Shown piece by piece: positions 1-8,429 of a stretch of 64,000 nt of DNA. The translations under genes and the position numbers were made by a program. The notes beneath the pieces were generated by a model. The model saw only the letters and a program-made list of their open reading frames with translations, was not told the origin of the DNA and ran no database searches. Each line of letters begins with the position of its first letter. Position 1 is the first letter of the stretch. Origin of the DNA: Selenomonas sp. (GTDB taxonomy: Bacteria > Bacillota > Negativicutes > Selenomonadales > Selenomonadaceae); the NCBI GenBank assembly GCA_018052705.1, contig JAGPMW010000006.1:29028-93027 (forward strand), read 5' to 3'.

Positions 1-2484
1 CTTCACGCAACGACGATACAGGCTGGCCAGTTTCCACTGTGCCACCGCAAAATCACGGCGGCTGCCATAGTCGTTATCAACCGGTGCCCGCCAGAAACTT
101 GGTTTCGGCATTTCTTCTACGAGCTCAACACCATTGTATTTGTACGAAACAAGATTGCCCTGAACACTGGAGAACAAAATCTCGAAACCTTCGCCCTGGA
201 TTCCCAGTGTCATATCGCCCTGAACGATATGCAGCGGCTGATCGATGCAGGTCTGAAGGCTGACATTTGGTACATACTGCTGAACCCGGGCCGCCTTGCC
301 GTAATCCACAGCCTCGAGTGCCTCAGCCGTATCTGGCAGCTCGAGCTCATCCACGGTCCACACGCCCTGGCCAAAAGCAACTTCAAAGCCACGCGCAGCC
401 CAGTCCGTATCCTCTTTGAGGCGCAGCGAGGCCGTCAGTACTTCCTCACCTGCATCCGTCAGTGGCAGGAAGTCCAGCTTGATTGTGCCCACTGCCCCCG
501 GTGCAATTGACGGAACCGGTATTGTCTGCTGCCAGACTTTACGTCCCTCCAGAGCAAGGTCCAAATGCAGTTCATACTCTGCTGCATCCGTGAACAAGCT
601 TTTATTCCGGATTGTAAGTTTCTCAGCATCCACCAGCAAGGTGAAGTTCTGGTAATTGTACTTCACATCCTGCAGTTTGGTTGTCAGGCGGCGGTCAGCA
701 AAGAGTATGCCATCTCCGCTAAAATTATAATCCGCTGGGCGGTCCCCCATATCTCCGCCATAGGCCATGGCTTCTTTGCCATAGCGGTCACGATGCCAGA
801 GGGCCTGATCTACGAAGTCCCAAATAAATCCACCCTGATAAAGCGGTTCCGTCTCGGTCAGTTCCGTATATTTGTGCATCCCGCCATTACTATTGCCCAT
901 CGAATGCGTATATTCACAGCATATAAAGGGTTTATCTCTATGCTCTGACAGGAATTTTTGGATATCCGCAGCCTTCGTATACATCTGGCTTTCCATATCA
1001 CTTGTCGCATTATAACGGCGATCCCAAAAGATGCTCTCATAATGTACCAGTCTGGAAGGATCTGTCTGCCGGAAATACTCACTCATTGCAAAAATATCCT
1101 TGCCGCCACAGGACTCATTACCGCACGACCAGATAAGAATCGACGCATGATTCTTATCGCGCTCCAGCATGGATTTTGCACGATCAAGGATGATATCCTG
1201 CCACTCTTCATGATCATTCGGCAGCGTATTCTCATCTCTGGCCAGCAGACCATTCTTCTGCCAAGTCCCATGGGTCTCAAGATTCGTCTCATCAATGACG
1301 TAAATTCCATAACGATCGCACAGCGCATAAATATAGCTGGAATTCGGATAATGCGAGCAGCGCAAGGCATTGATATTATGACGCTTCATCGTAATGATAT
1401 CCTGCTCAAAAGAAGCTGGATCCATAGCCCGCCCACGATAACAGTCAAATTCATGCCGGTTTGTCCCTTTGAATACAATGCGTTTTCCATTGAGCTTCAT
1501 GATATTGCCATCCATCCGGAACTCACGGAATCCGATTGTCTGCGGAACGATCTCCTGCAGCTGCCCCTCTGCATCATAAATGCTCATCACGAGCTGATAA
1601 AGATTCGGCTGCTCCGCACTCCAGAGAGCCACTCCGATAAGCTCAGCCGACCAATGACAGGAAAGGCCATCCATCGTCTGCTCTTCGCGTAACACTGGCT
1701 GCCCCTGTGGATCAAGTAATTCCAAAACCACCTTTTTAGCCGCTGCGCAGTTCCAATGAAGATCCACACTCAGCTGTCCGTCCTGGTAATCGTTTTCCGG
1801 TACAGCCTTAACCGATACATCTTCCAGATGAACCACAGGTTTCGTATAGATCATCACCTCGCGGAACAAGCCACTGAACCGCCAGAAATCCTGATCCTCA
1901 ATCCAGCTGCCCGAACTAAAGCGGATCACCTGCACCGCCAGTTTGTTTTCTCCCGCTGTAAGATATGGCGTCAGATCGAAGTCTGCTGGTGTGAAGGAAT
2001 CCTCACTATAGCCGACATAATGCCCATTAAGCCACACAATCAGTGCTGATTCAGCCCCCTGGAAGGAAATGCAGACATTTTCCCAGCCCTCTGGCACGAC
2101 AAAATACTTCACATAAGATGCCACGGGATTCTCACGTACAGGAATATTTCCTGGCGTCACCGCCTCGTGCCCATCCCAGGGATAGGTCTGATTCGTGTAC
2201 TGAGGCACACCATACCCCTCCATCTGCAGATGAGCCGGTACCCGGATAGTATCCCATGCCCTGCAGTCATAGTCCGGCGCTTCAAACCCAGTGGGACGCA
2301 GCGACAAATTCTTCGCAAAATGAACATTCCATAAACCGTTCAATGTCCGGCAAAACGTCGATTCCTCGCGTGCCATCTCTACCGCATCGGCATAGAATCT
2401 GTGATCACTATGCGCTGGCAGCCGATTTTCCTGAAAGAATGCCGGGTCCGCCAATTTTTCCATCGTAAATTCCTGTCCAACCAT
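1..2484 (-). CDS. lacZ: beta-galactosidase, GH2 family, 3' end outside window
   Basis: Cytoplasmic glycoside hydrolase that splits lactose and other beta-galactosides. The reading frame is open from the ATG at 2484 to the window edge (828 codons, no stop), so roughly the last fifth of an E. coli-sized LacZ (about 1,020 residues) lies outside. Domains run in the LacZ order: a jelly-roll sugar-binding domain, an immunoglobulin-like domain, then the catalytic barrel. The acid/base glutamate is in NESCGG (residue 457). The nucleophile is in EYTHSMGNS (residue 524). These are close to E461 and E537 of the E. coli enzyme. A GGAGG lies 8 nt before the start. The gene has its own promoter and a possible catabolite or LacI-type operator upstream (separate entry). 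No permease or repressor gene is visible next to it. Confidence 0.95.
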   Translation of the reverse strand, partial: MVGQEFTMEKLADPAFFQENRLPAHSDHRFYADAVEMAREESTFCRTLNGLWNVHFAKNLSLRPTGFEAPDYDCRAWDTIRVPAHLQMEGYGVPQYTNQTYPWDGHEAVTPGNIPVRENPVASYVKYFVVPEGWENVCISFQGAESALIVWLNGHYVGYSEDSFTPADFDLTPYLTAGENKLAVQVIRFSSGSWIEDQDFWRFSGLFREVMIYTKPVVHLEDVSVKAVPENDYQDGQLSVDLHWNCAAAKKVVLELLDPQGQPVLREEQTMDGLSCHWSAELIGVALWSAEQPNLYQLVMSIYDAEGQLQEIVPQTIGFREFRMDGNIMKLNGKRIVFKGTNRHEFDCYRGRAMDPASFEQDIITMKRHNINALRCSHYPNSSYIYALCDRYGIYVIDETNLETHGTWQKNGLLARDENTLPNDHEEWQDIILDRAKSMLERDKNHASILIWSCGNESCGGKDIFAMSEYFRQTDPSRLVHYESIFWDRRYNATSDMESQMYTKAADIQKFLSEHRDKPFICCEYTHSMGNSNGGMHKYTELTETEPLYQGGFIWDFVDQALWHRDRYGKEAMAYGGDMGDRPADYNFSGDGILFADRRLTTKLQDVKYNYQNFTLLVDAEKLTIRNKSLFTDAAEYELHLDLALEGRKVWQQTIPVPSIAPGAVGTIKLDFLPLTDAGEEVLTASLRLKEDTDWAARGFEVAFGQGVWTVDELELPDTAEALEAVDYGKAARVQQYVPNVSLQTCIDQPLHIVQGDMTLGIQGEGFEILFSSVQGNLVSYKYNGVELVEEMPKPSFWRAPVDNDYGSRRDFAVAQWKLASLYRRCVK

Positions 2485-2510
2485 AAGTATTGCCTCCCTA
2501 AAATCTGGTC

Positions 2511-2575
2511 GGTCGACCATTAGTAAACGTTTTCTGTATACGTTATATTATACACGAAAAAACAATATAAAACAA
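2511..2575 (-). promoter_or_regulatory. lacZ promoter with cre/LacI-like operator
   Basis: Reading the minus strand, a -35 TTGTTT (2570-2575) and a -10 TATAAT (2547-2552) are separated by 17 bp. Just downstream of the expected start, AGAAAACGTTTACT (2522-2535) resembles the catabolite-responsive element or a LacI-family operator. An 8-bp palindrome GGTCGACC (2511-2518) follows, close to the ribosome-binding site. The position, just after the promoter, suits a repressor roadblock. The identity of the regulator is inference. Confidence 0.6.
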
Positions 2576-2595
2576 GGACAAACCACTATTCAGGC

Positions 2596-2621
2596 AAAAA
2601 AAAGCTGCCTGTTCAGGCAGC
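2596..2621 (-). terminator. intrinsic terminator after the small gene at 2623-2871
   Basis: Perfect 8-bp stem GCTGCCTG/CAGGCAGC (2604-2621) with a 2-nt loop, followed on the minus strand by eight T residues. Confidence 0.85.
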
Positions 2622-2622
2622 C

Positions 2623-2871
2623 TTATCGAAGGAACTCCGTATCCCAATGCTTCTTTTCTTTTTCTGGGTTCTCTGTTGTTTGATCGAGCTTCATGGTGTG
2701 ACAATCCAGCTCCCGGGTTATCCTGTCCCAAACTGTATCCGCTCCGGCATCGCGCCGCAACGCACTTACCTCTTCTATCAGCTTCTGGATTTTCTCGCAC
2801 AATGAATCATACCCATCTGACCCACGTTCATCCGCCAGCTGTACTCCCCCCTTTGCTATTGTATACAGCAT
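2623..2871 (-). CDS. small hypothetical protein, possibly coiled coil
   Basis: I do not recognise this 82-residue protein. The middle (about residues 25-65) is charged and helix-prone, with spaced leucines and isoleucines, suggesting a short coiled coil. It is soluble, with no signal peptide or membrane segment. The start is uncertain: the first ATG (2871) has its purine-rich stretch directly against it. A strong AGGGGGGAG lies about nine codons downstream, so translation could begin at a CTG there. In favour of a real gene are the frame continuing to a stop directly before a good terminator, and the gap it fills. It is probably monocistronic. Confidence 0.45.
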   Translation of the reverse strand: MLYTIAKGGVQLADERGSDGYDSLCEKIQKLIEEVSALRRDAGADTVWDRITRELDCHTMKLDQTTENPEKEKKHWDTEFLR

Positions 2872-2944
2872 CCTTACTCTTTAATGCAATTCTAATCCAA
2901 AATTTGATTTGATGCAAGCTTTTTTCAGCGAAACCGATCATATT

Positions 2945-3835
2945 TCAGCCACGATGAGCCAGAATGAATACGGTCAACAAGATACAGGCACTCCCGAGAA
3001 AATCCAGCCAGCCGAAGGACGAGCCTAAAAGCAGCACCGACAGAACAATTGCGGTCAACGGTTCTACCGAAGCCAGGACGCCTGCCTCACCGGGCTGAAT
3101 ATACTTCGTACTGCCAAGATAAAACCAGAACGCCAGCACCGAACCAAACAGTATCACATAAAAAAATATCACTAACGACAGCGGGGTCCAGCTGCCTTGA
3201 AAATCCCATGGCGGGGCAATAACAGCAAGTGCCAGTCCACCAATCAACATCCCCCAGCCAACAACAAGCGTCGCCCGCCACTGCCGGATCAGCCGCTTGG
3301 GTGTGAGCGTATAAACTGCTCCCGACACGCCCGACACGATTCCCCAGATCAGCGCTGGCAACGGGATCGTCAGAGTATCCGGATTCCCATGCGTCACCAG
3401 AAGGAAGGTCCCGCCAATAGCCAACAAAACACAGAGCAATTCTATTGGGCGTGGCAGCCGCTGCCGCCTCAAGGCCGTATACAGCACAATGAATGCCGGC
3501 ATCAGATATTGAAGTACCGTAGCCGCTGCCGCGTTGCCATACGCAATACAGGCAAAATACGAATACTGCACGATGAGCATCCCTGCCCAGGCAAATATCA
3601 GAAGTTCCCGGATATTCCGCCGGTCCTGCCAGATGCTCCAGATATCCCCTCTATGCTGCACTGCGTCAATCATCAGCAGAATAACCCCTGCCAGGAGCAT
3701 TCGAACCGTAACCAGCCAGCCGGTCGCAAAGCCGCAATCCTGCAGCAATACCTGACCAGCTACACCCGATCCGCCCCAGAAAGCACCACCAGCCACGGCC
3801 AGCAGCACTCCCTTTTTTCGATCACTTAATTTCAT
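2945..3835 (-). CDS. EamA/DMT-family membrane transporter
   Basis: Integral membrane protein of 296 residues made of two EamA repeats with about ten hydrophobic segments, the usual size for the drug/metabolite transporter superfamily. The first repeat starts with VAGGAFWGGSGVAGQVLL. The second holds WFYLGSTKYIQPGEAGVLAS near residues 235-255, a typical EamA loop followed by the conserved helix. Members export amino acids, metabolites or drugs, but the substrate cannot be read from the sequence. The start ATG at 3835 follows the nitroreductase stop by 16 nt, so the two probably share a transcript. Confidence 0.88.
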   Translation of the reverse strand: MKLSDRKKGVLLAVAGGAFWGGSGVAGQVLLQDCGFATGWLVTVRMLLAGVILLMIDAVQHRGDIWSIWQDRRNIRELLIFAWAGMLIVQYSYFACIAYGNAAAATVLQYLMPAFIVLYTALRRQRLPRPIELLCVLLAIGGTFLLVTHGNPDTLTIPLPALIWGIVSGVSGAVYTLTPKRLIRQWRATLVVGWGMLIGGLALAVIAPPWDFQGSWTPLSLVIFFYVILFGSVLAFWFYLGSTKYIQPGEAGVLASVEPLTAIVLSVLLLGSSFGWLDFLGSACILLTVFILAHRG

Positions 3836-3851
3836 TGGTTACACAACGCCC

Positions 3852-4457
3852 TCAATCGATATAGGTAACGGCATTCCCCTTTACAGGCAGCCGCTGACGA
3901 TTCGGCAGACCGTCAGCGGCTGCTGAATAACCAATACTTATAGCGCCAAACGGAATTTCATCATCAGCCAGCCCCAGCGTATGCAGGTACGAAAGGATAA
4001 CCGGATTATCCTGCAGCCAGCGCAGCTGATTAATCCAGCAGGTACCAAGATCAAGCGCATTCGCTGCCAGCATCATATTCTGCACAGCAACTGACGTATC
4101 CGCAAAGTTATTGCCATATGTTTTTTTATTGGCCACCACAATAAGCGTTGGCGCATGGTAATTGAATACATAGGTGCCTTTCTTCGAAAGCTTGATGGCA
4201 CCGCCTACATCATCGCGGTTCATCTCTGTAATTTCCATCTTGGCAAATTCCTCACCAACGAGCCGTACAAGGTTATCCAATACCTCCGGCTTACGGATCA
4301 CCAGAAAATGATTCTGCTGCTTATTCTTACCACTTGGTGCCTGACGGCCGGCTTCCAGAACCTGCGCCAGCAGCGCATCTGCGGCCTGCTCTGGCTTAAA
4401 CTTTCGTGTACTATGCCGGGTTGCGATACAATCCAGTACTGCCTTCTGATTGTCCAT
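3852..4457 (-). CDS. nitroreductase-family FMN oxidoreductase
   Basis: Soluble 201-residue protein of the nitroreductase fold. The N-terminal RHSTRKFKPE is the conserved FMN-phosphate-contacting segment. APSGKNKQQNHFLVI (about residues 40-55) is the usual second flavin-binding stretch. GTCWINQL and the C-terminal IGYSAA match the family's dimer and flavin contacts. The members reduce nitro compounds, quinones or flavins with NAD(P)H; the natural substrate is unknown. A GGGAG precedes the ATG at 4457. It lies 16 nt upstream of the EamA transporter, suggesting a two-gene operon, and just after the htpG terminator. Confidence 0.9.
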   Translation of the reverse strand: MDNQKAVLDCIATRHSTRKFKPEQAADALLAQVLEAGRQAPSGKNKQQNHFLVIRKPEVLDNLVRLVGEEFAKMEITEMNRDDVGGAIKLSKKGTYVFNYHAPTLIVVANKKTYGNNFADTSVAVQNMMLAANALDLGTCWINQLRWLQDNPVILSYLHTLGLADDEIPFGAISIGYSAAADGLPNRQRLPVKGNAVTYID

Positions 4458-4512
4458 GAAAATTTCTCCCTCAAAATCAATGAATCTCTTTTTTTATTCG
4501 ACAATAATGCGT

Positions 4513-4554
4513 AAAAACCTGCCCCGCTGAAATCGAAATTCCAGCAGGACAGGC
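4513..4554 (-). terminator. htpG terminator
   Basis: On the minus strand a long hairpin has arms CTGTCCTGCTGGAAT and ATTTCAGCGGGGCAG with one G-T pair and a mismatch. It is followed by TTTTT. It lies 14 nt after the htpG stop. Confidence 0.8.
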
Positions 4555-4567
4555 TGCAATATAAAGT

Positions 4568-6532
4568 TTATTTAGCCATGAGCTTGGCAAGCTTGTTCGC
4601 AAAGCCGACCGGATTCTCTGGCAGAATGCCTTCAATCAAAAGTGCCTGCGTGTATAACAGGTCACAGTAATCCTTGAAATCCTGGCTGTCTTTACCAGCT
4701 TCATGCAGGCTTTGCAGACGCTGGAAGAGTTCATGATGCGGATTGATCTCAAGAATGCGTTTTGCCTTGAACATCGGATTGTTCATCTCCGCAAAAGTCT
4801 GCTCCATCGAAAGGGATGGACCGGCTTCGTCCGCTACCAGGCAAACTGCGCTGGCTTTCAGGCGGGCCGATACTTTGACATCCGCCACCTTATCCGTCAG
4901 ACTTTCTTTGATATCCTTCAGCAGATCATCATTCTTCTTCTGGATATCTTCTGTTTCCTTCTTGACCTCCTGGCTCTCGGCATCATCGAGGTCCAGATCA
5001 CCACGGCTGATAGAATGGAACTGTTTGCCCTCATATTCACGCAGTGTCTCGATGCAGAACTCATCGACCGGATCCAGCAGATAGAGCACCTCAAGACCCT
5101 TATCGCGCAGCGTTTCCATCTGTGGCAGATGCTCAATGGTATCTTTATCCTTGGCCGTTGCATAATAGATCTTCTTCTGGCTCTCAGGCATGCGCTCGAC
5201 ATATTCTTTAAGCGATACCAGCTTGCCATCTTTCGAAGTCATGAACAGCAGCAGATCTTTGAGTTTATCGATGGTATCATTACCCGCATACATGCTGTTA
5301 TAGACACCGATCTTCAAAGACTTGCCATACTCACCCCAGAACTTCTCATAGTCTTCCCGTTTGTTCTTCATCTTGCGGGCAAGACTCTTGAGGATATTCT
5401 TCTCCAAAGCTTTGCCGATCACCTTAAGCTCACGGCTCTGCTGCAACAGCTCGCGGGAAATGTTCAGCGAAAGATCTGGAGAATCCACCAGGCCCTTCAC
5501 GAAGCGCAGGTAATCCGGCAGCAGATCCTTGCATTTGTCCATAATGAACACATGACGGGAGTAAAGCTGTACACCCGGCTCATAATCCGTATGATAGAGG
5601 TTGAACGGTGCATGCGACGGAATGGCCAGCAGCGCCGTGTACTCCACTGAACCTTCAGCCTTCGTATGGAATACTTCCATTGGCTTTTCCCACTCATGGA
5701 ACTGATTCTTGAAGAACTCTTCGTATTCCTCATCTTTGATGTCGGATTTATTGCGGGTCCACAGCGGCTGCATGGAGTTCAGCGTACGCAGTTCAATGCG
5801 TTTCACCTTGTCTGCGCCTTCAATTTCCTTGCCGTCTTTATCTTTCGGCGTTTCCTCGATCTCGAAATTCATCTTGATCGGATAACGGACATAATCGCTG
5901 TATTTCTTGACGAGACTCTCGAGTTTATACGTCTCAGTGTAGTTCTCCTCCGAGCTGTCTCCATAGAAGTCCTTGCCAAGCTCAATCGTGATACTTGTAC
6001 CGCGCTTTTCCTGTTCACAGTCTTCAATGGTGTAAGAGCCGTCACCAGCCGACTCCCAGCGCACAGCCTGCTTCTCACCAGCTTTGCGGGTCACAATGAT
6101 AACCTTATCTGCTACCATGAACGCCGAATAGAAACCAACGCCAAACTGGCCAATGAGTTCCTTATCCGTGCTGCCCTCACCATTTTCACTTGCTTCCTTG
6201 GCTTTCTTAAGCTGCTCCATGAACGCTTTCGTACCAGATTTTGCGATGGTACCAATATTTTCAACGACTTCCTCGCGACTCATGCCGATACCATTATCAG
6301 TGATCGTCAGGGTATGCTTTTCTGCATCCGGCTGCAGGAAGATTTCAAAGCTGTCGTCACCTTCCAGCAGGTCGCGGTTCGTCAGGCTCTCAAAATGAGC
6401 CTTATCGATGGCATCCGATGCGTTCGAGATCAGTTCCCGCAGGAAAATCTCGTGATTCGTATAGATAGAGTGGATCATCAGGTCCAGGAGCTGTTTGGTC
6501 TCGGCCTGAAATTCATGGGTTTCTTTTGCCAT
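4568..6532 (-). CDS. htpG: molecular chaperone HtpG (Hsp90)
   Basis: Cytosolic ATP-dependent chaperone of 654 residues, the normal bacterial Hsp90 length. The GHKL ATPase domain shows ELISNASDA (33-41), DNGIGMS (79-85) and the lid motif GQFGVGF (128-134). The middle domain contains LNISRELLQQS. The C-terminal dimerisation domain ends near NKLAKLMAK. The frame is open ten codons further to an ATG at 6562. I chose the ATG at 6532 because AAAGAAAGG lies about 9 nt before it and because HtpG proteins normally start at MAKETHEF. A promoter and a perfect CIRCE element lie upstream, so HrcA control is expected. Confidence 0.97.
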   Translation of the reverse strand: MAKETHEFQAETKQLLDLMIHSIYTNHEIFLRELISNASDAIDKAHFESLTNRDLLEGDDSFEIFLQPDAEKHTLTITDNGIGMSREEVVENIGTIAKSGTKAFMEQLKKAKEASENGEGSTDKELIGQFGVGFYSAFMVADKVIIVTRKAGEKQAVRWESAGDGSYTIEDCEQEKRGTSITIELGKDFYGDSSEENYTETYKLESLVKKYSDYVRYPIKMNFEIEETPKDKDGKEIEGADKVKRIELRTLNSMQPLWTRNKSDIKDEEYEEFFKNQFHEWEKPMEVFHTKAEGSVEYTALLAIPSHAPFNLYHTDYEPGVQLYSRHVFIMDKCKDLLPDYLRFVKGLVDSPDLSLNISRELLQQSRELKVIGKALEKNILKSLARKMKNKREDYEKFWGEYGKSLKIGVYNSMYAGNDTIDKLKDLLLFMTSKDGKLVSLKEYVERMPESQKKIYYATAKDKDTIEHLPQMETLRDKGLEVLYLLDPVDEFCIETLREYEGKQFHSISRGDLDLDDAESQEVKKETEDIQKKNDDLLKDIKESLTDKVADVKVSARLKASAVCLVADEAGPSLSMEQTFAEMNNPMFKAKRILEINPHHELFQRLQSLHEAGKDSQDFKDYCDLLYTQALLIEGILPENPVGFANKLAKLMAK

Positions 6533-6576
6533 TTCAATCTGCCTTTCTTTATCTAGATTCATATTCTACGGTTTTG

Positions 6577-6644
6577 TTAGCACTCTGTAAGCATGAGTGC
6601 TAACGTACGATTCATAGTATACGACAGAAATGACAAAAAGTCAA
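6577..6644 (-). promoter_or_regulatory. htpG promoter with CIRCE (HrcA) operator
   Basis: Minus-strand -35 TTGACT (6639-6644) and -10 TATACT (6616-6621) have a 17-bp spacer. Directly downstream is a textbook CIRCE: arm TTAGCACTC (6577-6585), 9-nt spacer, arm GAGTGCTAA (6595-6603), both arms complete. CIRCE is the binding site of the heat-shock repressor HrcA, and it lies on the start region of the transcript. Confidence 0.93.
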
Positions 6645-6750
6645 ACACTTCCTTCACTTGATCTATAAAATCAGTCCGGCTGTCATAAACGGTAAACTCG
6701 ACTCGAATCAATGGAATCCGACAGGACCGCTTTGCCGGCACATATATTCC

Positions 6751-6797
6751 TTTACAAATTCGTTTACTCCTGTTATTATTTGATTAGCATATGCTAA
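6751..6797 (+). promoter_or_regulatory. promoter and palindromic (MarR-type) operator
   Basis: -35 TTTACA (6751-6756), 17-bp spacer, -10 TATTAT (6774-6779). The perfect 14-bp palindrome TTAGCATATGCTAA (6784-6797) covers the expected start site. A closely related palindrome sits in the same place on the promoter at 8368-8413, and a MarR gene lies between them, so autoregulation is likely. An AGGAGG stands 6 nt before the ATG at 6821. Confidence 0.72.
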
Positions 6798-6820
6798 CTA
6801 AATAATAACAGGAGGTTTAT

Positions 6821-7897
6821 ATGAATCGACGCCAGTTCCTTTATCTGTTAGGATTGATTCCAGTAGGAATCGGCCTAAGTACAATCCCGCTTTTGCGCGG
6901 ATCGCCTTCCAGACGCTCTCCTCCAGCCCCCTCAGCCAACGCCTTTGCGCACATCTTTTACTATGCCTCACTTGCCCCCAGTGGTCATAACACCCAGCCA
7001 TGGCTGCTCATACCAGGTCATTCTGCTCAAGACTTTCAGCTGACGCTCAATCAGGACTGCTGCCTGCCGGAAGTCGATCCCTGCAACCGCGAAGCAATGC
7101 TTTCACTGGGGGCCTTTCTGGAAAACCTCATACAGGCAGCCCCCACTTTCGGCTATCAGGCAAGCTATCATCTGGACGATAGCCCCGGTCTGTGTATCCA
7201 TATCCAGTTCACAGCCTGTAATCCGGACAATGAAGCGGATGCCTGCCAATGAATTGCCCGAAGGCGCACCCTCCGGAAAAACCTTGATACTTCGCCATTG
7301 ACAGATAAAGAGCGATCCGATATATTGGATGAAGATGACTGCCTTGCATTCTACGCCCGTGATTCCGTAACCGGTAGGCAGTTCGCCGAGTATACACGCA
7401 TCGCCAATCAACGCCAGAGCATGAACTATGGCATCCAGTCCGAACTAAACCACTGGATCCGCTGGACTACGCAAGAACAGGAGGCGCATCTGGATGGTCT
7501 GTCGCCAGATACGATGGAGATGAACTTTGCCCTGAAATGGCTTGCGGAATATTTTATTTCCCCCAGCGATTTCTTGTCCCCAAGGGTCCAACAGCAAAGT
7601 CTCAAACTGATTGAGCAGCAAGTCCAGCAGGGGGCTGGCTGGCTCGTCTGTGTCAGTCCTGATGAACAGCGGATAAATCTTCTCCAGGCAGGCCAGCGGT
7701 TCGAGCGCGCCTGGTTACGAGCTGCCAGCTTAGGAATCGCACTACACCCGATGACACAAGCCCTCGAGGAAACGTCCTGCCGAAAGGAACTGCAGCGCTC
7801 TTTTCCTGAGCAGACGATCCAGTTCGTAGCCCGTCTTGGGCACTGCGCTGCTTATCCGCCGCCAGTTAGTGCCAGACGTCCAGTAACCGTAACTTAA
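6821..7897 (+). pseudogene. Tat-signal nitroreductase-like gene interrupted by one in-frame TGA
   Basis: Two open segments in the same frame, 6821-7252 and 7253-7897, together make a protein of about 358 residues of the nitroreductase superfamily (Acg-like). The N-terminus NRRQFL followed by a hydrophobic stretch looks like a twin-arginine signal. SGHNTQPWLL near residue 55 is the usual flavin-binding loop. The second part holds IARRRTLRK directly after the TGA, then NHWIRW and a C-terminal flavin-fold region. Only the TGA at 7250-7252 breaks the frame, and the surrounding sequence aligns without an indel. I read it as a recent nonsense change (for example CGA to TGA) or a sequencing error. 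The second half has no ribosome-binding site of its own, so the full enzyme would not be made unless TGA is read through. Confidence 0.7.
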
Positions 7898-7945
7898 ATG
7901 CTGCCTCGCATCGCTGCAGCCAGCATCTGATCTGAAGGAGATTTT

Positions 7946-8371
7946 ATGAACGCTGTTGAACGGCCCATTAAAGCCATTGATCGTTTATCCGACACGATGC
8001 GTCAATCGATGCGCGAATATCGGCAGAATCCGGAATATGATGCATTGTTCCACTTGACCATCACCCAGCTTCATTACCTGCACTGCATCAAGGAACATCC
8101 GGCTATCACCGCAACCGAACTCGCTGATCTGTTCCACGTTCAGAAACCAACTGTGACCAATATCCTGAATCGTCTGGTACGTCAGGATTACCTCAGGCGG
8201 ACCCAGTCCGATCACGATCGCCGCGTATTCTATCTGTCGCTCTCACCGCTTGGCCAGCAGTTATTGCAGCTGGAAAGCCAGGGCTACGCCTCTTTTGCTC
8301 AAAAAGCGGTCCACTGCCTTTCCACCGACGAACAAGAACAGTTTGCCAGATTATTAGCCAAAATACATTGA
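7946..8371 (+). CDS. MarR-family transcriptional regulator
   Basis: DNA-binding dimer of 141 residues, the standard MarR length. The winged helix-turn-helix runs from about residue 50 to 110. The recognition region is ITATELADLFHVQKPTVTNIL, split by the turn, and the wing is RRTQSDHDRRVFYLSLS. GGAG lies 6 nt before the ATG. It follows the broken nitroreductase by 48 nt in the same transcript. Its stop codon overlaps the -35 of the next promoter. MarR proteins usually repress their own operon and release DNA on binding a phenolic or oxidising compound. The two flanking palindromes are the natural candidate sites. Confidence 0.9.
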   Translation: MNAVERPIKAIDRLSDTMRQSMREYRQNPEYDALFHLTITQLHYLHCIKEHPAITATELADLFHVQKPTVTNILNRLVRQDYLRRTQSDHDRRVFYLSLSPLGQQLLQLESQGYASFAQKAVHCLSTDEQEQFARLLAKIH

Positions 8372-8413
8372 TTGATGTATTTTTTCACTGTAATAGTTAG
8401 CTTATACTAACTA
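8368..8413 (+). promoter_or_regulatory. promoter and second MarR-type operator
   Basis: -35 TTGATT (8368-8373), 17 bp, -10 TAATAG (8391-8396). TAGTTAG/CTAACTA arms (8394-8413) surround a 6-bp centre. The core TTAGCTTATACTAA matches the upstream palindrome TTAGCATATGCTAA at 12 of 14 positions and again lies on the start site. Confidence 0.65.
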
Positions 8414-8429
8414 TAGATTGGAGTATATC

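Noticed and set aside
958..1692. A 244-codon plus-strand frame opposite lacZ
   Set aside because: Antisense to lacZ, whose catalytic residues are intact.
5666..6556. A 296-codon plus-strand frame opposite htpG
   Set aside because: Antisense to htpG, no motif and no promoter that would serve it.
7250..7276. TGA as a selenocysteine codon with a SECIS-like hairpin
   Set aside because: A 7-bp stem with one mismatch follows the TGA, but the residue at that place is variable in the family and not a cysteine, and the loop lacks the usual features. A nonsense change is simpler.
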